Source: Levilactobacillus yonginensis (GTDB lineage: Bacteria > Bacillota > Bacilli > Lactobacillales > Lactobacillaceae). From it: a stretch of DNA of 34,230 nucleotides. Both the position numbers and the translations under genes were made by a program. The DNA lies in contig NZ_RHNO01000026.1 of NCBI RefSeq assembly GCF_003946265.1, positions 1 through 34,230 on the forward strand, read 5' to 3'. Each line of letters opens with the position of its first letter. Position 1 is the first letter of the stretch. Positions 14,991 through 21,070 of this stretch are shown piece by piece. The notes beneath the pieces were generated by a model. It saw only the letters and a list, made by a program, of their open reading frames with translations, was not told the DNA's origin and did no database searches.

Positions 14991-15048
14991 AAGGAGGACT
15001 TGTAAAATGATTAGCTCAGTAGAAAAGAGTGCGGCAGCAGGCGCTTAG
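14991..15048 (+). pseudogene. Orphan ribosome binding site and 13-codon gene start
   Basis: A textbook AAGGAGGA (14991-14998) sits eight bases before ATG 15007. The frame encodes MISSVEKSAAAGA and then stops at 15046-15048. The stop lies inside the 111-bp hairpin that begins at 15029, so from codon 8 onward the reading belongs to the hairpin. This looks like the 5' end of a lost gene whose body was replaced by the hairpin element. Alternatively it is a very short leader peptide; no gene follows on this strand for several kilobases, which argues against a leader. Confidence 0.45.
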
Positions 15049-15139
15049 CTCGTGAGCATTAACGGTGATAACCAGGCAATCCCGAACCTGGATTATTTGG
15101 TTATCGCTGTTAAGCGGAGCGAGCTGCCTGCTGCCGCAC
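15029..15139. repeat. 111-bp long hairpin element
   Basis: The ends GTGCGGCAGCAGGC (15029-15042) and GCCTGCTGCCGCAC (15126-15139) are perfectly complementary. The pairing continues inward: AGCTCG with CGAGCT, then a nearly complete stem of about 20 bp (TTAACGGTGATAACCAG against a GGTTATCGCTGTTAA side). Almost the whole element folds into one rod. It differs from the A-F family and no second copy was noticed in the window. It looks like a MITE-like or former attenuator element. Confidence 0.75.
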
Positions 15140-15164
15140 GTTTCGGCCAGATAAATTCGGAGAC

Positions 15165-15196
15165 AAAAAACGGTCCTAGGGTTAACCCCAGGACCG
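15165..15196 (-). terminator. Terminator downstream of the GntR/ABC operon
   Basis: CGGTCCT-A-GGG pairs with CCC-C-AGGACCG (15171-15196), followed on the minus strand by six T. It is the first good terminator after the GntR gene, beyond repeat D. Confidence 0.7.
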
Positions 15197-15276
15197 CATA
15201 ATCTGCTTAACAATTTTGACGAAATTTCAACTATATCACTATTTTCCAAGCAGCAATCGGCCTCACAGTGGCTGTA

Positions 15277-15448
15277 GGTTGGCCAGGTGGTGACTGGCTG
15301 TGTCGGTGGCGTTAGCTCGGTGCATTCCCGAGGTTACGCCACGGGACGAGCTTGGAGACCCGCGAACTTCAGCGGGGCTTCAAGTCGAGGCGCAAGACCG
15401 CTCTATGGCTTGTGCCGGTCCCCACCGCCAGTGACCACCTGGCCGACC
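15277..15448 (+). repeat. Structured repeat, copy D
   Basis: Outer arms of 22 bp (15277-15298 and 15427-15448) pair with one G-T and one G-G. Inside are P4 (GGCGT...ACGCC with CTCGG/CCGAG at its tip), GGGAC pairing with GTCCC, P3 (CTTGGAG/CTTCAAG outer, CCCGC/GCGGG inner) and P2 (GGCGCAAG/CTTGTGCC). It ends 25 bp from the stop of the minus-strand GntR gene. A forward TTGACG at 15216-15221 with an AT-rich -10 region near 15240 could be a promoter reading into it, but this is speculative. Confidence 0.85.
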
Positions 15449-15473
15449 GAAAGCGAATCAACGACGCACAAAC

Positions 15474-15848
15474 CTACTGCTCATACCCCCGTTTGATCAG
15501 AGCAACGACTTCATCCTCAGACAGATTCAGCTTCTGCGCTTCACTGGTGAACCGGCTGACGTAGCGATCGAAGAACTCCGCCCGCCGCTTCTCACGAATG
15601 CTTTCCGCGGCCGTGGGCGTGACAAACATACCGACTCCCCGCCGCTTTTCAATAACGCCGGCAGCGACCAGTCGGTTAATCCCTTTGAGCACCGTCGCTG
15701 GATTGATATGAAATTCTTTAGAGATTTCCGTTGTCGACGGAACCTGTTCACCCGCCCGGTAGATACCGGTAAAAATGGCCTCTTCAACCTGTTCGGCTAC
15801 TTGTAGGTAAATTGGTTCCGGACTATCAAAGTTAAAATTCATAATCAT
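15474..15848 (-). CDS. GntR-family regulator, YtrA type
   Basis: A 124-residue protein: an N-terminal winged helix (PIYLQVAEQVEEAIFTGIY, then VPSTTEISKEFHINPATVLKGINRLVAAGVIEKRRGVGMFV) and a short C-terminal helical segment of about 45 residues. This is the YtrA subfamily layout, whose members usually control ABC transporter operons. ATG 15848 is given; ATG 15842, behind AGGA, is equally plausible and would remove two residues. TATACA just upstream could be a -10 box giving a very short leader. It is the third gene of the minus-strand set ATPase-permease-GntR, 29 bp after the permease stop, and probably regulates that transporter. Confidence 0.88.
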   Translation of the reverse strand: MIMNFNFDSPEPIYLQVAEQVEEAIFTGIYRAGEQVPSTTEISKEFHINPATVLKGINRLVAAGVIEKRRGVGMFVTPTAAESIREKRRAEFFDRYVSRFTSEAQKLNLSEDEVVALIKRGYEQ

Positions 15849-15877
15849 CCTACATTCTGTATAAACTCGTTTTGTCG

Positions 15878-17689
15878 TTACTTAACCGCGGTCTTAGGTA
15901 AGACGATTCGCCAATAAAGAACCAACGTAATCAGGTAGTAAATGGCGTATAGTCCTAAGAAAATCGCGAAGGTGCTTCCGATACCCAGGTACGGGCTCAT
16001 CGGTGATTGCATCAGTGGTTTGAACATTTGCAGACCGAACAAAACATCAATTATACCCATGATACCAGGAATCAAGAATAAAATCCCAATTTCTTTTGCG
16101 ATTCCTGACCGCATCAACTGGTAACGAACCCCCATCTTGTAGAGCATCCGGTAACGTCGTTGGTCCCCGGGAGCACCGGACAAGATCTTAAACATCAGGC
16201 AGGAGGCCAACATGGCTAGGAAGGCGATTCCCAGGAAGTAGCCCATGAATTCCAAGCCGCCAAAGAACCCGGTCATCATTTCGTACGACTGGTAACTTCC
16301 AATCGTCATCTCTGCGGGTTGGCTGAACCGTTGACGTTCCAGTTTGGCCAGCTTTTTAATCGTCGGGGTATCGCGCTGCAGGCTCTTGACCCGCACCGTC
16401 GTCACCGTGGTCGTCTTTCCTGATTGTTTGGCGAATTGGCTAGCCGACACAATTTTGGGTGTCAGCATTCGCTGAGAGTTTGTGGCTAACCCCAAGAAAT
16501 CCATGTCAGTGGGGCCAGTCTTTTGAAATTTCTTAATGGACTCCGTCACGTAACTGGTCTTCACGTTGTCGCCAGTCGTCATCTTTAATTGTTCAAAGGG
16601 GTGCTTGGTTAATTCCGCCGCGTTATAGTAGACCATTTTTCCTTGGCGTTTCTGCGTGTAGGTCGCCTGGTGACGAATATCCAAGCAATCAATTAACCGT
16701 TGTTCCTGTGCCGTCTTATCGTGAACGGCAATGGTATAGGCCCCAAAGTTCCCCGCCATCATTGGTAATTGGCGGTGGTAGCCGGACCCCACGGTAATCG
16801 CGCCAAGTGCCATGGCAAACAGGAGTGAAACAATCGTCAACATCCGCGTGTAATTGTGAACTCGGAAGTTTAACTGACCTAATAGGAAGCTATTCAAATG
16901 TTTCTTGGCCCAAGCTGTCTTGCGTAACGACCGAATAAACATTAAGATGGTCGCTCTAAAGAGGAGATACGTTCCCAACGTAATTGTGACCAGTGCCAGT
17001 GGAATGGCCGCTGTCTGCAGGACCTTAATGGCAGCTAGTGCCCAGTACCCAATACCTAATAAGACCAGTCCCAGTACCCCAGCAACTGCTTGGCGAAAAG
17101 GCTTGACCTGCGTTTGATTTGCCTGTTCATCACTGTGTAGCAACTTCAAGACGGTCGTTCTGGTCAAGTGAATCAGGTTGAACAGCGACGCCAAAATGAA
17201 GAGTCCCACGTACAAGACTGCCGTGGCAATAATGGCTGGTACGTAGAAGGAAGCCAAATGGGCCAAGTGTAAGCCCAAGCTGTCCAACAGAAAGCCGACT
17301 AAAAATTTGCTCATCAACAAGCCTAACGCAATCCCAATTGCCGTGGCGACCGTTCCCAGAATCAACGTTTCTAAGAAGACCAATTCCCCGATTCGCTTGC
17401 GTTTGGCGCCTAACATCATGAACAGTCCGTAGTCGTGCTGCCGCATGCTCAGGAGAAAACTGTTGGCATACATAATATAGACGATGGTGATCAAAATCAA
17501 CAAAGCCGCGCCAAAGCCAAAAATCAGACTGGCAGATGAGGCGACGGCATTGGCCTTAATAAAGGCCTTGTTCGTTGCCAGGTTGGCAAACATATAGAAG
17601 ATGGCGGCCGACATGGTCAATCCCGCGAGTAAGACCAGGTAGTCGCGGCGCCGGTTCTTGATTCCGGCTAGTGCTAATTTTCCTAACAT
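15878..17689 (-). CDS. BceB-like FtsX-domain ABC transporter permease
   Basis: A 603-residue permease with about ten helices in the BceB pattern. One N-terminal helix precedes a first FtsX domain (about residues 50-180, including FLLSMRQHDYGLFMMLGAKRK in part). Further helices to about residue 310 follow, then a large extracellular domain of roughly 180 residues, and a C-terminal group of three helices. BceAB-type transporters confer resistance to peptide antibiotics acting on lipid II cycle intermediates, usually with a BceRS two-component system. Here the partner regulator is a GntR protein. The ATG at 17689 follows the ATPase stop by ten bases, with GGGGA as ribosome binding site. Confidence 0.87.
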   Translation of the reverse strand: MLGKLALAGIKNRRRDYLVLLAGLTMSAAIFYMFANLATNKAFIKANAVASSASLIFGFGAALLILITIVYIMYANSFLLSMRQHDYGLFMMLGAKRKRIGELVFLETLILGTVATAIGIALGLLMSKFLVGFLLDSLGLHLAHLASFYVPAIIATAVLYVGLFILASLFNLIHLTRTTVLKLLHSDEQANQTQVKPFRQAVAGVLGLVLLGIGYWALAAIKVLQTAAIPLALVTITLGTYLLFRATILMFIRSLRKTAWAKKHLNSFLLGQLNFRVHNYTRMLTIVSLLFAMALGAITVGSGYHRQLPMMAGNFGAYTIAVHDKTAQEQRLIDCLDIRHQATYTQKRQGKMVYYNAAELTKHPFEQLKMTTGDNVKTSYVTESIKKFQKTGPTDMDFLGLATNSQRMLTPKIVSASQFAKQSGKTTTVTTVRVKSLQRDTPTIKKLAKLERQRFSQPAEMTIGSYQSYEMMTGFFGGLEFMGYFLGIAFLAMLASCLMFKILSGAPGDQRRYRMLYKMGVRYQLMRSGIAKEIGILFLIPGIMGIIDVLFGLQMFKPLMQSPMSPYLGIGSTFAIFLGLYAIYYLITLVLYWRIVLPKTAVK

Positions 17690-17699
17690 GCTAATCCCC

Positions 17700-18461
17700 C
17701 TACTCGTTGAACGTGCCGAGTTCGTTTAAGATCTCTTGATAAAAGGCACTCCGGTCCTGATTTTCTCGCCGCAACTCTGACCCAATCTGGCCATCCTTGA
17801 TGAACAGGATGCGTTGGCAAAAGCTGGCGGAAAATGGATCATGCGTCACTAGGAGAACGGACATGGCCTGCTTCTGGTTGATGGTCGTCAGCAAGTCCAA
17901 CAGTTCCCGGGCACTGGTCGAATCCAACGCCCCAGTCGGTTCGTCTCCCATTAAAATTGATGGGTGGTGGACGATGGCCCGGGCTGCGGCCACCCGCTGC
18001 TTCTGACCACCGGATAATTCCGCTGGATACTTCTGCAAGAGGTCGGCGATGGACAACGTCTCAGCCACTTCATGAATGGCTTGGTCCATGACCCGGGAGG
18101 AGGTTCCTTTGAGGGCCAGCGGCAGGCCAATGTTTTCTTCTGCCGTCAGGCTTTCCAACAGATTAAAGTCTTGAAAAATAAACCCAACTTCCTCAGCTCT
18201 GAAGTCAGCGAGTTGGTTGCCCCGCATCTTAGTGACGTCGTGGCCGTTGACGATGACATCGCCCTTAGTTGGTGTGTCGAGTGTCGATAACATGTTTAAT
18301 AGCGTGGTTTTCCCAGAACCTGACGCCCCCATGATCCCGACGAATTCCCCCTTGGCCACCTGAAAGTTGATATCCTTAAGTGCCTTGTACTGGCGTTCAT
18401 TAGCCTTGCCATACGTTTTTTCCAGGCCAGCAACGCTGACGACTGCGTTTGATGTTGTCAT
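17700..18461 (-). CDS. BceA-like ABC transporter ATP-binding protein
   Basis: A 253-residue ATPase with Walker A GASGSGKTT (45-53), Q-loop Gln97, signature LSGGQ (149-153) and Walker B ILMGDE (169-174, followed by PTGALD). The LolD/MacB/BceA type is indicated by the intact LSGGQKQR signature and by its FtsX-type partner. It energises the adjacent permease and probably serves in antimicrobial peptide defence or cell-envelope stress. First gene of the minus-strand transcript, with a strong promoter at 18512-18539. Confidence 0.92.
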   Translation of the reverse strand: MTTSNAVVSVAGLEKTYGKANERQYKALKDINFQVAKGEFVGIMGASGSGKTTLLNMLSTLDTPTKGDVIVNGHDVTKMRGNQLADFRAEEVGFIFQDFNLLESLTAEENIGLPLALKGTSSRVMDQAIHEVAETLSIADLLQKYPAELSGGQKQRVAAARAIVHHPSILMGDEPTGALDSTSARELLDLLTTINQKQAMSVLLVTHDPFSASFCQRILFIKDGQIGSELRRENQDRSAFYQEILNELGTFNE

Positions 18462-18492
18462 TTTAAAATCCCCACTCTTTCTTGTTCGTTGG

Positions 18493-18539
18493 TTAGTTAC
18501 TTGTGTAATTAACTATAACGGTTAGTGAGAAATTGTCAA
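18493..18539 (-). promoter_or_regulatory. Promoter and putative operator of the ABC-GntR operon
   Basis: On the minus strand, consensus TTGACA (18534-18539) and TATAGT (18512-18517) are separated by 16 bp. Just downstream of, and overlapping, the -10 box lies an imperfect dyad with AGTTA/TAACT arms around TTAC-TTGT-GTAA. Its position suits autorepression by the GntR protein. Confidence 0.65.
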
Positions 18540-18657
18540 CCACCATTTGCTAAGAAAATTGCGAAACCCAGCAAAGACGCTCCACGAGAATTTCGTGATT
18601 ATTCGGTGTACACTGGTACTTGTAAGCTTTAAATCTGACACAGAAGGAGTTTTTTTG

Positions 18658-19608
18658 ATGAAGCAATTAAACTTAGGTGGCACATCCTGGCAGGCTTCCG
18701 CAGCCGCTTTAGGGATCATGCGGATGGGCACCCTCAACGTCGATGACGCCGTAAAAGCCCTCCAAGCTGCTCACGAAGCGGGCATTAACTACATTGATTC
18801 CGCCGATATCTATGGGGACGGGCTCTCCGAAGAGACCTTCGGTAAAGCCCTCAAGGCTTCTGACTTTAACCGTGACGACTTCTACATTCAGTCTAAGGGG
18901 GGCATTGTCTTAGACCCCGCCCGGAGCCACGACGGCTTGGTCTTCGGCCAACGTTACGACTTCTCCAAGCAACACCTATTAGATGCAGTGGATGGCATCC
19001 TAGAACGGATGGGAATCGACTACTTGGACGCCTTCCTGTTACATCGGCCAGACCCATTGATGGAGCCTGAGGAAATTGCCGACGCCTTTGATACCCTGCA
19101 ACGGGCTGGTAAGGTTCGGCACTTTGGGGTTTCCAACTTCAACGTCCAACAGTACCTGATGCTTCAGGAAGCTGTTGATCAGAAGTTGATGTTCAACCAA
19201 CTCCAATTCAGTGCGGCCCACTCCCAAATGATCAGTGAAGGCCTGCAGGTCAACATGGACAATTCGCCTGTCGCCACTGACGGCGGTATGTTAGAGTTTG
19301 CTCGGCGGAAGAATATTACCATCCAAGCCTGGTCCCCATTCCAGTACGGCCTGTTCGAAGGCATGTTCATCAACGATCCGAAGTACCCCGAATTGAACCA
19401 GAAACTGCAAGAACTCGCCGACAAATATGGCGTTTCTAAGAATGGTATTGCCACTGCTTGGATTCTCCGTCATCCAGCCAACATTCAAGTGCTGCTCGGA
19501 ACCATGAATCCGGACCACATCAAGGATAGTGCGGCCGGTGCCGACGTTAAACTGACGAAGCAGGAATGGTACGACATTTACCTGTCTGCCGGCAACATCT
19601 TGCCTTAA
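18658..19608 (+). CDS. Aldo/keto reductase
   Basis: A 316-residue AKR-superfamily enzyme, NAD(P)H-dependent reductase of carbonyl compounds. The catalytic tetrad is visible: Asp47 and Tyr52 in YIDSADIYG, Lys80 in IQSKGG and His129 in FLLHRPD. The substrate-side HFGVSNF motif is also present. It is closest in layout to the YdhF-like group of oxidoreductases. ATG 18658 follows AAGGAG by eight bases; a longer in-frame reading from 18547 lacks a ribosome binding site and overlaps the divergent ABC promoter side. It is monocistronic with its own terminator. The physiological substrate cannot be inferred. Confidence 0.92.
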   Translation: MKQLNLGGTSWQASAAALGIMRMGTLNVDDAVKALQAAHEAGINYIDSADIYGDGLSEETFGKALKASDFNRDDFYIQSKGGIVLDPARSHDGLVFGQRYDFSKQHLLDAVDGILERMGIDYLDAFLLHRPDPLMEPEEIADAFDTLQRAGKVRHFGVSNFNVQQYLMLQEAVDQKLMFNQLQFSAAHSQMISEGLQVNMDNSPVATDGGMLEFARRKNITIQAWSPFQYGLFEGMFINDPKYPELNQKLQELADKYGVSKNGIATAWILRHPANIQVLLGTMNPDHIKDSAAGADVKLTKQEWYDIYLSAGNILP

Positions 19609-19630
19609 TAAATCACCTTTAACAAACTAG

Positions 19631-19687
19631 GCGTCATCAGAAATCTTTCTGTCAAATTGACTCAAAGATTCCTGATGACGTCTTTTT
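19631..19687 (+). terminator. Terminator of the aldo/keto reductase gene
   Basis: GCGTCATCAG-AAATCTTT pairs with AAAGATT-CCTGATGACG across a 15-base loop, followed by TCTTTTT. Confidence 0.88.
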
Positions 19688-19761
19688 ATTTCCGCTAGAA
19701 TCCCGGTATAACGGGAATTGCGGCCTTAAATAACTGTCATAAAATTATTTATTAAAAAGGG

Positions 19762-19821
19762 TTGCACTTTCCCGATTTGGTGTTAAACTAAAGGTGTTCT
19801 TAAGGGCGAGTGATTACTCGC
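19762..19821 (+). promoter_or_regulatory. Promoter and leader hairpin of the small membrane protein
   Basis: TTGCAC (19762-19767) and TAAACT (19784-19789) with a 16-bp spacer. The leader carries a GCGAGT-GATT-ACTCGC hairpin at 19806-19821. Confidence 0.5.
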
Positions 19822-19849
19822 TCGACAACCAAGAAAGGGGATTATAATC

Positions 19850-20116
19850 ATGTTTACCACTACTTTTTGGATTTTAGCTATTTGGTTAATTGTCAACGGT
19901 GTTTGGACCTGCTTTGCAACCAACAACCAGCAGCTGATGAAGTGGTTCGGTTGGATCAACGTGATTGCAATCATCGCTGGATTCTGGGTATTCTACGGTG
20001 CAGCTAGTGTTGCCGCACTTGGCGGCTGGTTCACTGCCGTTAACTGGGTCAACGTGATTCTGGCCATCGTCCAATTTGTCTTCGCCTACCGTAAGACGAC
20101 TGCCCAGAATTATTAG
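19850..20116 (+). CDS. Small multi-pass membrane protein of unknown function
   Basis: An 88-residue protein with three hydrophobic helices (about residues 4-23, 32-54 and 62-82) and few charged residues. AAAGGGG lies nine bases before ATG 19850, and a plausible promoter and leader hairpin precede it. It is rich in Trp and Asn-Gln. No family is recognised; it resembles short hypothetical membrane proteins common in lactobacilli. It is flanked by terminators on both sides, so it is transcribed alone. Confidence 0.75.
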   Translation: MFTTTFWILAIWLIVNGVWTCFATNNQQLMKWFGWINVIAIIAGFWVFYGAASVAALGGWFTAVNWVNVILAIVQFVFAYRKTTAQNY

Positions 20117-20241
20117 TGAATAAGAGTGGTGGCTGAAGCTACTGAGTGGTCTCGTCCTAGTCTAGGTGACTCGCAATCTGACATTCAGTAGACATTCCTC
20201 CTTCAAACCAATACACTTCTTATCCAATCAATCCGATTGCA

Positions 20242-20284
20242 GAAAAAACCGGCGTGTCTACTGCGAGACCACGCCGGTTTTTTC
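20242..20284. terminator. Bidirectional-type terminator
   Basis: GAAAAAACCGGCGTG pairs with CACGCCGGTTTTTTC, with a T-run on both strands. On the plus strand it would end the small membrane protein transcript. Confidence 0.88.
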
Positions 20285-20360
20285 TACGGGAAATAAGTCG
20301 CGAATTCCCGAATTGCCTGCTAAGATAGACTTAATTAGAAATTACAAAGGTGGTAAAGTC

Positions 20361-21011
20361 ATGGCGAACAAGAAAATCTTGGATAAGTTCCCAGAGATCG
20401 TTCAGGCCAATCAGGAGCTGACTCAAAAGCAGAAGGACGTGTTAATTGCTAGCATTCGTCTATTTGCTGAACAGGGGTACGCAAATACCAGTACCCACCA
20501 GATTGCGGTGGCGGCCCATCAGTCAGAGGGCACCATGTTCAAGCACTTTAAATCGAAAGCCTACATACTGCGGGTAGCTCTAGATCCCGTGATCAAGCAA
20601 CTCATTCCTGACGTGGAAGCAGACTTCAAGCAGGAATCGTTGCAGCATCCTAGCGCCAGTCTCCACGAATTTCTCGATTTTTTCGTCCGGAATCGCATGG
20701 CATTTGCCGCGGAGAATCAGGACGCCATCAAGGTCTTCTTCAGTGAACTCCTGTACAACGAAGATCTACGGAAGAAATTCATTGAGACCGCCCGTGATGA
20801 ATTAATTGCTGCCTTTCATGATACGATTGTGGAAATGCAGCGTCGTCACGTCATGATCGACTGGCCATTTAACGAAATCTTCCGGTACATCATTGCGGTC
20901 ATTGTCGGTTACGTGGTCGACCGCTACGTCCTCTTCCCCGAACGTGAGTGGGACGACGATGTCGAGGCGAAGTATTTAATTGCCGAACTTGAAAAAGTAT
21001 TACAGCCCTAG
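20361..21011 (+). CDS. TetR/AcrR-family transcriptional regulator
   Basis: A 216-residue regulator. The helix-turn-helix (IRLFAEQGYANTSTHQIAVA, then GTMFKHFKSKAYILR) starts unusually late, near residue 28, after a Lys-rich leader. The C-terminal domain is helical and contains a hydrophobic stretch near residues 182-195. ATG 20361 follows AAAGGTGG; the reading can extend upstream in frame through the terminator, which rules out earlier starts. No target gene is adjacent in a divergent arrangement. The downstream gene is convergent, so its regulon is unknown; TetR proteins of this type often control efflux pumps. Confidence 0.9.
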   Translation: MANKKILDKFPEIVQANQELTQKQKDVLIASIRLFAEQGYANTSTHQIAVAAHQSEGTMFKHFKSKAYILRVALDPVIKQLIPDVEADFKQESLQHPSASLHEFLDFFVRNRMAFAAENQDAIKVFFSELLYNEDLRKKFIETARDELIAAFHDTIVEMQRRHVMIDWPFNEIFRYIIAVIVGYVVDRYVLFPEREWDDDVEAKYLIAELEKVLQP

Positions 21012-21019
21012 TCATGGGT

Positions 21020-21048
21020 AAGGTTGAGCGGAAACTCTCAACCTTTTT
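21020..21048 (+). terminator. Terminator of the tetR gene
   Basis: AAGGTTGAG pairs with CTCAACCTT around an eight-base loop, followed by five T in total. Confidence 0.88.
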
Positions 21049-21070
21049 GTTTCTCAACTTTTAATGCTTG

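Noticed and set aside
15016-15249. Minus-strand 77-codon frame over the 111-bp hairpin
   Set aside because: It runs through a terminator and the hairpin, has no ribosome binding site and no recognisable protein features.
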